In this document: positions 25,879-34,124 of the stretch, piece by piece
Numbering within the stretch: the stretch's first letter is position 1
Layout of the letters: each line of letters opens with the position of its first letter
Assembly: GCF_019599265.1 (NCBI RefSeq)
Contig: NZ_JAHZTC010000012.1
Coordinates: 83,334-147,333 of the forward strand
Source of the DNA: Pontibacter sp. HSC-14F20
GTDB lineage: Bacteria > Bacteroidota > Bacteroidia > Cytophagales > Hymenobacteraceae
Length of the DNA stretch: 64,000 nt
Reading direction: 5' to 3'
Translations under genes and position numbers: made by a program
The notes under the pieces: generated by a model
What the model was told of the DNA's origin: nothing
What the model saw: the letters and a program-made list of their open reading frames with translations, nothing else
Database searches by the model: none

Positions 25879-27651
25879 ATGACCCGATTCAGAAACATTG
25901 TGCTCGCTACTTGCTGCCTTGCACTGGTCGCGACCGGCGAAAGCCAGGCCCAGTCTAAGAAGAAAAAAAAGAAGGGCAAGGAGAAGAGCGAGACGGAGCA
26001 GGTAGCCATACCTGTGCCGCAGCCCGAACCCAGCGAGCAGGAAAAGCTGCTGAGCGAGGCATTGTTTCTGGAGGGCATGAAATATTTCATGCTGGAAGAT
26101 TATAAGCAGGCACTTAGCCAGTTTCAGAAAGCCTATGCTGTTACGCCCAGTAACGCAGCGCTTAACTACAAACTGGCCGAAACTTACATGCTGATGGAGA
26201 ACCCCAAAGCGGGCCTAACATTTGCACAAGCCGCCATCGCCGGCGATAATCAGAACCCTTACTACTACCTGCTGCTCGCGCAGTTGCATGCCGAACAAAA
26301 GCAGTATACCGAGGCTGCTCAGGCTTACAACGACCTGATGCGCAACATACCTGATCAGGAGCAATATCTGTTCAGTTTGGCCGAGCTATACCTGGCACAG
26401 TCCAAGTACGACGATGCGCTGAAGACCTACGACCGGATCGAGAAAAAGTACGGAGCGCTGGAGCAGCTTTCCATGAACCGTCAGCAGATATACCTGCGCC
26501 AGAAAAATATTGGGAAAGCCCTTGCGGAAGGCGAAAAGCTAATTGCCTCCAACCCTACCGAGATTCGCTATCTGCTGGCCCAGGCCGAGTTGTACAATGC
26601 CAGTCAAAAGCCAGACATTGCCATTGAAACGCTCAACCGCGCCCTGCGCATCGAGCCAAACAACCCTTTTGCTCACCTGATGCTCTCGGACCTGCAACGT
26701 CAGAAGGGTAATTTACCGGAATCTGAAAAGCAGGTAAAAATCGCATTTGCCAGCACCGACCTCGATATCGACACCAAAGTACGTATTCTGGTTGATTTTA
26801 TCCGGCAGCTGCCTAACCCCGCTATAGAAGGTATAGCCTTGGAGTTGGCGGACCTCACTATAGCGTCCCATCCCGAGGAAGCCAAGGCCTACGCGGTAGC
26901 TGGCGACCTGCAAACCATTACCGGCAAAAAAGACAAGGCCCGTGTCAACTACATCAAAGCTGTAAAACTGGACGACTCGCACTTCAAAATCTGGCAGCAG
27001 ATCGTGCTGTTGGATGCTGAACTGGGGGAGTCCGGAGAATTGGTGAAGCACTCAGAGCAAGCACTGGAGTTATTCCCTAACCAAGCTGTTTTCTGGTTCT
27101 ACAACGGCACCGGCCATTTGATTGAGAAGAATTTTGACCGGGCTGCTAAATCGCTGGAACATGGCAAACGACTTTCGGCAAGTGAGCCAGAGCTGGTAGC
27201 ACAGTTTAATGCGCAGCTTGGAGATGCCTACAACTCCATAAAAGAGTATAAAAAATCGGATGAGGCGTATGAGGCGGTGCTTTCACACGACCCAGACAAC
27301 GAACACGTACTTAATAACTACAGTTACTTTTTGTCGCTGCGTGGCGAGCAACTGCCCAAAGCCAAAGCCATGGCTGGCCGACTGGTAGAGCAACATCCTG
27401 CCAACCCCACTTACCTGGATACCTATGCCTGGGTGCTGTACAAGATGGAAGATTACGAGGGCGCCCTAAAATATCTCGAGCAAGCTATCGCTGTTTCTGA
27501 AGACGCCACCATTGTGGAACATTACGGCGACGTGCTGTTTAAGATGGGCAAACGCGATGAAGCAGTCAGACAGTGGGAAAAGGCCAAGCTTAAAGGGGAG
27601 GCATCCGCTTTCCTGGACAGAAAGATAAAAGAAAAGAAACTCTATGAATAA
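25879..27651 (+). CDS. exported TPR-repeat protein
   Basis: A 590-residue protein with a signal peptide ending ESQA before Gln and a lysine-rich stretch (SKKKKKKGKEKSE) right after. From about residue 60 it is a chain of roughly a dozen 34-residue TPR units, such as YKQALSQFQKAYAVTPSNAA and YEGALKYLEQAIAVSEDATI, so it is a periplasmic or surface scaffold. Its stop overlaps the start of the next gene by 8 bases, which indicates coupled translation with the DUF4292 lipoprotein. Confidence 0.88.
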   Translation: MTRFRNIVLATCCLALVATGESQAQSKKKKKKGKEKSETEQVAIPVPQPEPSEQEKLLSEALFLEGMKYFMLEDYKQALSQFQKAYAVTPSNAALNYKLAETYMLMENPKAGLTFAQAAIAGDNQNPYYYLLLAQLHAEQKQYTEAAQAYNDLMRNIPDQEQYLFSLAELYLAQSKYDDALKTYDRIEKKYGALEQLSMNRQQIYLRQKNIGKALAEGEKLIASNPTEIRYLLAQAELYNASQKPDIAIETLNRALRIEPNNPFAHLMLSDLQRQKGNLPESEKQVKIAFASTDLDIDTKVRILVDFIRQLPNPAIEGIALELADLTIASHPEEAKAYAVAGDLQTITGKKDKARVNYIKAVKLDDSHFKIWQQIVLLDAELGESGELVKHSEQALELFPNQAVFWFYNGTGHLIEKNFDRAAKSLEHGKRLSASEPELVAQFNAQLGDAYNSIKEYKKSDEAYEAVLSHDPDNEHVLNNYSYFLSLRGEQLPKAKAMAGRLVEQHPANPTYLDTYAWVLYKMEDYEGALKYLEQAIAVSEDATIVEHYGDVLFKMGKRDEAVRQWEKAKLKGEASAFLDRKIKEKKLYE

Positions 27652-28387
27652 ACAGCTCCTGCTATGCCTGCTGGGCATACTCCTGTTTTCCGCTTGCAAA
27701 AAAGAAACGATCCCTTCTACTGCCACCGCTGCCACTGAAACTGTTGGCAACGTCACTGTCCAGAATCTTGAATTCACTTACCTGAATGCCCGCGGCCAGC
27801 TCAAATTCGATGACAAAGGCCAGAGCACTTCGTCGGGTTATGCCCTTCGCATGCAAAAAGACAGCGTGATCTGGGTGTCGGTACTGCCGGGCTTAGGTAT
27901 AGAAGCTGCCCGTATTAAGCTCACGCCCGACTCCGTATACCTGATGAACCGTATCCAGCGGGAGTATGTTGTTACTGATTATGCTTTTCTGAGCAAGCGC
28001 TTTAATGTAGCGCTCGACTTTCAGGTGGTGCAGGCCATTTTGCTTGGAAACTACCAGGCCAACGGCTCTGAAAAAGCCACCAACCAGGGACAGATGCAGC
28101 ATGTGCAGCAACTGCGCCAAAACCTCCTCTTCGAGTATTTCATCAGCTCTGAAAATCTGAAACTGCAGCAGCTCAACGTGAAAGACCAGCTTTCCGGCAA
28201 TAGCATTGTGGTGCAATATGAGAGTTTTCAGCCCTTGGGCGATGTCCCTTTTGCCTACAACATGCTGGCTCAGATTCTACAGTCGGGTCAGATATCTGAC
28301 TTCAATCTAAGCCATACCAAGGTCACTGTTTCTGAGGATGTGCTGGAGTTTCCTTTCAGTGTTCCTTCTGGTTACAAGCGCCTTTAG
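27644..28387 (+). CDS. DUF4292 lipoprotein
   Basis: A 247-residue lipoprotein with lipobox LFSAC (Cys18) followed by KKET. The mature part matches DUF4292 features: LEFTYLNARGQLKFDDKGQS, RMQKDSVIWVSVLPGLGIEA and KLTPDSVYLMNRIQREYVV. Its fold resembles LolA/LolB-like lipoprotein carriers (inferred from strand pattern and this family's usual comparison). It is translationally coupled to the TPR gene upstream and precedes the EnvC-like gene; these three occur together in many Bacteroidota. Confidence 0.87.
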   Translation: MNKQLLLCLLGILLFSACKKETIPSTATAATETVGNVTVQNLEFTYLNARGQLKFDDKGQSTSSGYALRMQKDSVIWVSVLPGLGIEAARIKLTPDSVYLMNRIQREYVVTDYAFLSKRFNVALDFQVVQAILLGNYQANGSEKATNQGQMQHVQQLRQNLLFEYFISSENLKLQQLNVKDQLSGNSIVVQYESFQPLGDVPFAYNMLAQILQSGQISDFNLSHTKVTVSEDVLEFPFSVPSGYKRL

Positions 28388-28470
28388 TCGAATAAAATTT
28401 CCGGGCTTCTGGTTCGGGCCATTTAGTTTTACCATATTTGTAAGCTAAGTGTAGTATACCCCTATTTCTG

Positions 28471-29706
28471 ATGAAGGCCCTTTACAAATCAGCCTTTTTC
28501 CTGATCGTCCTGCTGTTGCCGTTGGTTACACAAGCCCAGAAACAAAAATCGAAGGCACAGCTTGAGAAAGAGAAAAAGGAAAATCTAAACCGTATTAAAG
28601 AAGCAAATCGCATTCTGCAGCAGACCAAGGTGCAGAAGGAAGCTTCTATTGGCCAGCTCAACGCCATTCAGGAAAAAATTGCGGTACAGAAAGGCGTTAT
28701 CAGCACCATCTCCCGGGAAATAAAGCTGCTCGAGTCGGGTATGAAAGAAACGGAAGGTATAGTAGGCGAACTGCAGGCCGACCTGGAAAGCCTGAAAGCC
28801 GAGTACGCCACCATGGTTTACGCCGCCTCCAAAACTGCCAACAGCTACAATAAACTCATGTTCGTGTTCGCTGCTGATTCCTTCAACCAAATGGTACGCC
28901 GACTACGTTACCTGCAGCAGTATTCTGAGGCCCGCAAGAAACAGGTAGAACAAATCAACAAGGTACAGGTAGCCCTGACCGGCCAGCTGCGCACCCTGGA
29001 ATCACAGCGGGAAGAGAAACGTGGTCTGCTCGATAAGCAGATGCTGGAAAATAAAAATCTGGTAACGCTGCGCACCCAGCAGGATGGCATGATCCAAAAG
29101 CTCAGCAAGCAGGAGTCGCAACTTAAAAAAGAAGTGGCGCAACGCCAGCAAGCCGTCAGAAAGCTGGATAACCTCATAGCCGACATTGTGAAAGAGGAAA
29201 TAGCCCGCGCCGCCCGCGCTGCCCGCGAAGAAGGTCGTGCCACCAGCGGAAGCTCCAGCAAAATCACCCTCACACCGGAAGCGGCACTTATCTCCTCATC
29301 TTTTGCGGGTAATCGCGGTCGCCTGGCCTGGCCCGTGGACCGTGGTTTTATTTCGCAGAAATTTGGCCGGCACAATCACCCGGTACTGAAAGGCGTAGTC
29401 ATAGAAAACAGAGGAATTGATATTCAGACCGGTCAGGGAGAGCCTGCACGTGCTATTTTCGAAGGCAAAGTATTAACAGTAGCCAGTGTACCCGGCATGA
29501 ACAATATTGTGATGGTGCAGCACGGTGAGTACTTTGTGGTTTATGCAAAACTGCGCACCGTGAGCGTAAAAGAAGGGCAGAATGTGAAGCAAAAAGACGT
29601 GATCGGCACGGTGTACACCGACTCAAACGGCACGACCGAATTGCAGTTCCAACTCTGGAAAAACAATACCAACCTGAACCCTGAAAGCTGGATCAGGCCA
29701 AAGTAG
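28471..29706 (+). CDS. EnvC-like murein hydrolase activator (degenerate M23)
   Basis: A 411-residue exported protein: signal peptide ending VTQA before Gln, a long coiled coil (about residues 25-260) rich in Glu, Lys and Gln, and a C-terminal LytM/M23 domain (about 290-411). The metal ligands are not intact: the usual H-x-G-x-D-I is NRGIDI and the final H-x-H is QFQ. It should therefore be non-catalytic and act like EnvC by activating amidases during cell separation (inferred). It is the last gene of the cluster, followed by a strong terminator. Confidence 0.9.
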   Translation: MKALYKSAFFLIVLLLPLVTQAQKQKSKAQLEKEKKENLNRIKEANRILQQTKVQKEASIGQLNAIQEKIAVQKGVISTISREIKLLESGMKETEGIVGELQADLESLKAEYATMVYAASKTANSYNKLMFVFAADSFNQMVRRLRYLQQYSEARKKQVEQINKVQVALTGQLRTLESQREEKRGLLDKQMLENKNLVTLRTQQDGMIQKLSKQESQLKKEVAQRQQAVRKLDNLIADIVKEEIARAARAAREEGRATSGSSSKITLTPEAALISSSFAGNRGRLAWPVDRGFISQKFGRHNHPVLKGVVIENRGIDIQTGQGEPARAIFEGKVLTVASVPGMNNIVMVQHGEYFVVYAKLRTVSVKEGQNVKQKDVIGTVYTDSNGTTELQFQLWKNNTNLNPESWIRPK

Positions 29707-29727
29707 ACCTCCTGTTATACCTGACAT

Positions 29728-29774
29728 AAAAAAGCGCAGTGGACCATCTTATAAGATGCCCGCTGCGCTTTTTT
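29728..29774. terminator. terminator after the EnvC-like gene
   Basis: Long hairpin: six A, GCGCAGTGG paired with CCGCTGCGC (one G-T), inner CATCTT/AAGATG, then six T and an A. Confidence 0.9.
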
Positions 29775-29819
29775 AGCTTTCGATTTCTTGTAAGCTAATT
29801 TTCTATACCCCCTATAAAG

Positions 29820-29844
29820 AAAAAACACCCTACAAAGCAGGGTG
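29820..29844 (-). terminator. hairpin with minus-strand T-run
   Basis: CACCCT/AGGGTG stem with a 7-base loop; on the minus strand it is followed by TTTTTT. No minus-strand gene precedes it, so it may end an unannotated small RNA. Confidence 0.4.
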
Positions 29845-30405
29845 CCTTTCCAAGCTATGAAAACAAACTTAAAATTATATTTAGACACTCTCTCCTATTC
29901 GGGAGGGCTGTGTTAAATTTCTAGGATTAATTTACAACCTTTTAATCACACTTGCAAACAGAAGATTAAAAAAACTTAATATTTAATTTTCTTCTTAACT
30001 TGCGATTTTGCTTTCCGCCTCTGCCAGGCGTTTCTATGCGATTCTGTTGTACAAGGCATATTACAAGTAGCTTGCCAAAAATAATAAAAACACTAAACAG
30101 CTTATTATCAGCTATAAAAGCAAATCCACAAGCATTCATTTTTCCCTATATCGGAAACTTTATTTTCATTTTGGGAAAAAGACCGATGTAAATCGGTTCG
30201 AAAAGATTCTGTTTGTAATAGAACCCTTAAATTTATTTGCCCCTCTATACGCCTCTTCCTATATGAAGTTGCAACTCACTTGCATCGTACCCTAATCACG
30301 ACTGATGAACCACATGTTACCGTTCCCTATACCTGATTTCTCAAGGTTAATGACAGGTGACTAAACTAATGTTTCCAAATGTGGGTTTAATTAAAATATA
30401 AGCTT

Positions 30406-30413
30406 TATTTTTG
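30406..30413 (+). promoter_or_regulatory. -7 box of the tatA-gatA operon
   Basis: TATTTTTG, 29 bases before the tatA ATG. No good -33 TTTG at the expected distance. Confidence 0.45.
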
Positions 30414-30441
30414 CAGCAATTCATCTTAAAATTTTAAGAAC

Positions 30442-30651
30442 ATGGTACTTACCAACACACTAGCATTTATCCAGAACATTGGGGGCGGTTCGTTGATCCT
30501 GATCCTTGTGGTGATTCTGCTTCTTTTTGGAGCAAAGCGCATTCCAGAGCTTGCAAGAGGTCTGGGCCGTGGAATCCGTGAGTTCAAGGACGCCACCAAC
30601 GAGATCAAAGACGATCTGGAAAAGTCGACAAAGGATACTCCTGTAAAGTAA
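30442..30651 (+). CDS. tatA: Sec-independent translocase TatA/E (copy 1)
   Basis: A 69-residue single-helix protein. Layout is typical: N-terminal membrane helix (SLILILVVILLLF), the FG hinge (LLLFGAKRIPELARGLG), an amphipathic helix (RGIREFKDATNEI) and a short charged tail. TatA oligomers form the path for folded twin-arginine substrates with TatC. No tatC is in this window. A second TatA-like gene follows after 18 bases. Confidence 0.92.
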   Translation: MVLTNTLAFIQNIGGGSLILILVVILLLFGAKRIPELARGLGRGIREFKDATNEIKDDLEKSTKDTPVK

Positions 30652-30669
30652 TTTCCGGCATAACGCTTT

Positions 30670-30882
30670 ATGATACCTAGTGCAATTCTCCTCTTCCTGG
30701 CAGACCTGGGAGGAGGAGAAATTCTTGTTGTACTAACCGCAGTACTCCTGCTTTTTGGCGCCGATAAACTCCCAGGCATGGCACGTTCTGCCGGTCGCGG
30801 TCTCCGTAGCTTTAACGATGCCAAAAACGAAATCCAGAACGAGCTTGAACGCTCCATCAAGGACATAAAAAAGCCTGACTAG
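30670..30882 (+). CDS. Sec-independent translocase TatA/B-like (copy 2)
   Basis: A 70-residue paralog of the preceding protein, with helix ILVVLTAVLLLF, hinge LLFGADKLPGMARSAG and amphipathic helix RGLRSFNDAKNEIQNELE. It has an acidic residue (GGGEILVV) before the helix, unlike the Ser in copy 1; TatB-type proteins often carry Glu there, so it may serve as the TatB partner (inferred). Its stop is one base from the TTG start of gatA. Confidence 0.88.
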   Translation: MIPSAILLFLADLGGGEILVVLTAVLLLFGADKLPGMARSAGRGLRSFNDAKNEIQNELERSIKDIKKPD

Positions 30883-30883
30883 T

Positions 30884-32320
30884 TTGAAATCATACCACTC
30901 ACTTCGTGACATTCGCAGCGATATTGCCAACGGGCAACTTTCGTGCAGACAGCTGGTAGAGCACTACCTTCATAATATAAAGCAGAAGCCTGAGCTAAAC
31001 GCTTTCCTGGAGATATTCGAGGAAGAAGCATTTGCCCAGGCCGACGCTGTAGACAAGAAACTCGCCTCAGGCCATGCCGGCAAACTGGCAGGTATGGTAA
31101 TCGGCCTTAAAGATGTACTGGCGTACGAAGGCCATAGCCTGCAGGCATCCAGCCAGATTCTGGACGGTTTTAAGTCGCTTTATACCGCTACGGCAGTACA
31201 GCGCCTGCTTGCTGAAGATGCTATTATCATTGGTCGCCAGAACTGTGACGAGTTTGCGATGGGAGCTTCTAACGAAAACTCTTCCTTTGGTCCCGTGCTC
31301 AACGCAGACGATACGACCCGCGTACCGGGTGGTTCGTCCGGAGGATCTGCCGTAGCCGTACAGGCTGACCTGTGCCTGGCTTCGATTGGTTCCGACACAG
31401 GTGGCTCTGTTCGCCAGCCAGCTTCTTTCTGCGGTGTGGTGGGTCTTAAGCCTACTTATTCGCGTATTTCCCGCTACGGCCTGATCGCCTATGCTTCTTC
31501 TTTCGACCAGATCGGTATCATTTCGAAGAGCGTAGAAGACGCAGCCCTACTGCTGGAAGTAATGGCTGGTAGTGACGAGTATGACAGCACTGTAAGTCAC
31601 CGCCCGGTTCCGGCTTATAGCCAGATGCTGCAGACAGACAAGAAATACAAAATTGGCTATATCCGCGACTGCTTCGAAAGTGAGGGTCTGGACGCCGAGG
31701 TGAAAGAAAGCATCCTAGGCGTGAAAGACATGTTACAGGAGGCAGGCCACCAGGTAGAAGCCGTGGAGTTCCCATACCTGGATTACATGGTGCCGACTTA
31801 TTATATTCTCACGACTGCCGAAGCCAGTTCTAACCTGGGTCGTTTTGACGGCGTGAAGTACGGCTACCGCAGCGAGAACGCAACCGACCTTACCTCCCTT
31901 TACAAAAAAACGCGTGCCGAGGGCTTCGGTCCGGAGGTGCAGCGCCGCATTATGCTGGGCACTTTTGTGCTGAGCGCCGACTACTATGACGCCTACTATA
32001 CCAAGGCCCAGCGCGTACGCCGTCTCATAAAAGATAAGACGGATGAGTTGCTGCAACATTATGATTTTCTTATATTGCCTACTGCTCCTACTACGGCCTT
32101 CAGGCTAGAGGAGAATACGGCGAATCCGTTGGCTATGTACTTGGCTGACATCTTTACGGTTCAGGCCTCGCTTGCTGGTGTTCCTGCCATCTCTATTCCG
32201 GCAGGTCGCGATGCGAATGGCCTTTCCATCGGGTTGCAGTTAATGACCCGCTCATTTGAGGAGCCGCAACTGCTGGCTTTCTCGAATTACATACTGGACA
32301 AGCTAACCGTTGAAGCATAA
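30884..32320 (+). CDS. gatA: Asp-tRNA(Asn)/Glu-tRNA(Gln) amidotransferase subunit A
   Basis: A 478-residue amidase that releases ammonia from glutamine for tRNA-dependent amidation with GatB and GatC. The Ser-cis-Ser-Lys triad is visible: Lys in VIGLKDVLAY, the Gly/Ser-rich VPGGSSGGSAVAV and SDTGGSVRQPASF. The start is TTG 30884, one base after the TatA-like stop, a sign of translational coupling. The next Met (residue 71 region) would remove the amidase core, so TTG is required. gatB and gatC are not nearby. Confidence 0.95.
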   Translation: MKSYHSLRDIRSDIANGQLSCRQLVEHYLHNIKQKPELNAFLEIFEEEAFAQADAVDKKLASGHAGKLAGMVIGLKDVLAYEGHSLQASSQILDGFKSLYTATAVQRLLAEDAIIIGRQNCDEFAMGASNENSSFGPVLNADDTTRVPGGSSGGSAVAVQADLCLASIGSDTGGSVRQPASFCGVVGLKPTYSRISRYGLIAYASSFDQIGIISKSVEDAALLLEVMAGSDEYDSTVSHRPVPAYSQMLQTDKKYKIGYIRDCFESEGLDAEVKESILGVKDMLQEAGHQVEAVEFPYLDYMVPTYYILTTAEASSNLGRFDGVKYGYRSENATDLTSLYKKTRAEGFGPEVQRRIMLGTFVLSADYYDAYYTKAQRVRRLIKDKTDELLQHYDFLILPTAPTTAFRLEENTANPLAMYLADIFTVQASLAGVPAISIPAGRDANGLSIGLQLMTRSFEEPQLLAFSNYILDKLTVEA

Positions 32321-32326
32321 ATTATA

Positions 32327-33829
32327 ATGACGCAGTTTAGACTCTTTACAGTACTTGCAGCACTGGTTGGAAGTATGTGGGCGATCCATGCCCAGGCTTT
32401 TGGCTATACGATCAGGTTCGAAAGACTCATAGAAGAGGATTCCTTAAAAAAACCACAGGCAGATACTACCTTCCTTTCAGATGAGGAACTGGCGCTGCTC
32501 GTGGAGTATATCCCCTATGAGCCCGACGAAGTGATTCAAGACAGGCTGAGCTGTATTGAGGCTGACATCCCTTTGGTATTCAATAAATTTGTGCGCAATC
32601 ACATCGATTACTTTACTGTCCGTAACAGAAAATATACGCGCACCATGATCTCCCGTGAAAATGTGTATTTCCCGATCTACGAGAAGTACCTGAAGAAGTA
32701 CAACATGCCGCAGGACATCAAGTACCTTTCCATTGTAGAGTCTGGCCTGAACCCGAAAGCGGCTTCATGGGCGGGTGCAGTTGGTCCCTGGCAGTTCATC
32801 AAATCCACGGGCAAAGAATACGGCCTGAACCAGGACCAGCACATCGATGAGCGCATGGATATCGAGAAATCCACGGATGCGGCTATGCGCTTTCTGAGCA
32901 GGCTATACCGCACGTATGGCGACTGGGAACTAGCCATGGCTGCCTACAACTGCGGTCAGGGCAACGTGAACAAAGCAATCAGGCGAGCAGGTGGCGGTAA
33001 AAAGACCTTTTGGGAAATTTACCCATACCTGCCCAGAGAAACCCGCAACTATATACCTTCTATGACGGCGGTGATCTATGCGATGAAGTATGCGCCGGAG
33101 CATAATATTTTCTCTGACTCTATTCTGTATGCAGCCGACTATACTCACCTGGATGTGAACCAGGCGCTGGATCTCGAAAAGCTGGCGGCTGAACTACACA
33201 TAGACACGCTGGCTTTGCTGGCTCTGAACCCGGAGATCAAACAAGCAAAACTGCCAGCTACGACCCGCAATTACAAATTGCGCGTTCCGGCGCAGGCTGC
33301 ATACCTGCTGGCTGCCGAACAGAGCTGCATTTTGCTCGCCGCTGCCCCTACGCCTCCTCCGGCCAAAAAGATTACTCCAGCAGAAGCACCGGTTATGCTG
33401 GCCTCTGCCACCACGCAGGAAGCGACCAAAGACAGCCTGGTACAAGCCACCTACATTGTACGCCGCGGCGATAACCTGTTTACAATTGCCCGCAGGCATG
33501 GCGTTACGATAGAAGACCTGAAGGAGTGGAATAAACTAGAAGGCTCCTCGATCAGAGTGCAGGACAAGCTACTGGTGTGGAAACCTGCTCCGGAAGTAAA
33601 CACAGCCAAACTGGCTATGGCCACAGAGAAGCCAAAAGCCAATACAACACAAAAGCAGTCATCGGCCAAGAGCCAGGCCCAGGATCGTTTCATTTATCAT
33701 GTACAGCCAGGCGACACACTCTGGACTATTTCCCAGCGACATGAAGGGGTGACAGTCGAAAAGATCAAGAAGCTGAACAAGCTCAAAAACAGCGCTATAA
33801 AACCGGGCCAGCAACTGATTCTGAGCTAG
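32327..33829 (+). CDS. MltD-like lytic transglycosylase with two LysM domains
   Basis: A 500-residue exported murein lytic transglycosylase: signal peptide ending IHA before Gln, SLT family 1 domain at about 105-270 with catalytic Glu138 (YLSIVESGLNPKAASWAGAV, then GPWQF and AMAAYNCGQGNVNKAIRRAG), then LysM 1 (YIVRRGDNLFTIARRHGVTI) and LysM 2 (YHVQPGDTLWTISQRHEGV) which bind glycan. It cleaves peptidoglycan to anhydromuropeptides. It lies 6 bases after gatA, so it is probably co-transcribed. Confidence 0.93.
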   Translation: MTQFRLFTVLAALVGSMWAIHAQAFGYTIRFERLIEEDSLKKPQADTTFLSDEELALLVEYIPYEPDEVIQDRLSCIEADIPLVFNKFVRNHIDYFTVRNRKYTRTMISRENVYFPIYEKYLKKYNMPQDIKYLSIVESGLNPKAASWAGAVGPWQFIKSTGKEYGLNQDQHIDERMDIEKSTDAAMRFLSRLYRTYGDWELAMAAYNCGQGNVNKAIRRAGGGKKTFWEIYPYLPRETRNYIPSMTAVIYAMKYAPEHNIFSDSILYAADYTHLDVNQALDLEKLAAELHIDTLALLALNPEIKQAKLPATTRNYKLRVPAQAAYLLAAEQSCILLAAAPTPPPAKKITPAEAPVMLASATTQEATKDSLVQATYIVRRGDNLFTIARRHGVTIEDLKEWNKLEGSSIRVQDKLLVWKPAPEVNTAKLAMATEKPKANTTQKQSSAKSQAQDRFIYHVQPGDTLWTISQRHEGVTVEKIKKLNKLKNSAIKPGQQLILS

Positions 33830-33852
33830 GCAGACAGGTATAAATCAAACGG

Positions 33853-33877
33853 AACACTCTTCTAACGGAAGGGTGTT
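33853..33877 (+). terminator. weak terminator after the transglycosylase
   Basis: Ten-pair stem AACACTCTTC/GAAGGGTGTT with one G-T pair and a 5-base loop, 24 bases past the stop. The T-tract is interrupted (TTCGTCGTTT), so efficiency is uncertain. Confidence 0.5.
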
Positions 33878-33996
33878 TCGTCGTTTATACCCTCCCGATT
33901 ATCCATTTATTGCAATAAGAGACAGTAGTCCATACCTGAATCTGAGCAGCCTGATAAAAAACAGGGTATTCTGCTAGATGCAGGTTATTCAGAATG

Positions 33997-34004
33997 TATC
34001 TTTG
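33997..34004 (+). promoter_or_regulatory. -7 box of the maeB promoter
   Basis: TATCTTTG, about 120 bases before the maeB ATG. The -33 element is weak. Confidence 0.45.
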
Positions 34005-34124
34005 TCGATTACGACTTTGATAAACCATAAAATCTTATCAAATTGGCTTTAAGCTTCTGCCAGGTGCGGGAGCCGCAAAGTGCGAGGGAACAACTAAACA
34101 CGAGACAACACAACAACGCATACC

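Larger units (their letters stand above)
29707..30441. other. 735-base AT-rich spacer without a credible gene
   Basis: Holds the EnvC terminator, a second hairpin with minus-strand U-run (29820-29844), a small hairpin CTCC/GGAG near 29893-29909, a six-pair hairpin ACCGAT/ATCGGT near 30181-30196, and the tatA promoter. The only frame of any length (30000-30191, TTG start) has no protein-like features. It is the longest non-coding stretch inside the window and a place to look for a small RNA. Confidence 0.6.

Noticed and set aside
30000..30191. 63-residue frame in the long spacer
   Set aside because: TTG start, no domain, no coding-like composition.
30181..30212. T-arm-like string GGTTCGAA suggesting a tRNA end
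   Set aside because: No acceptor, D or anticodon stems can be formed upstream; only a short hairpin is present.
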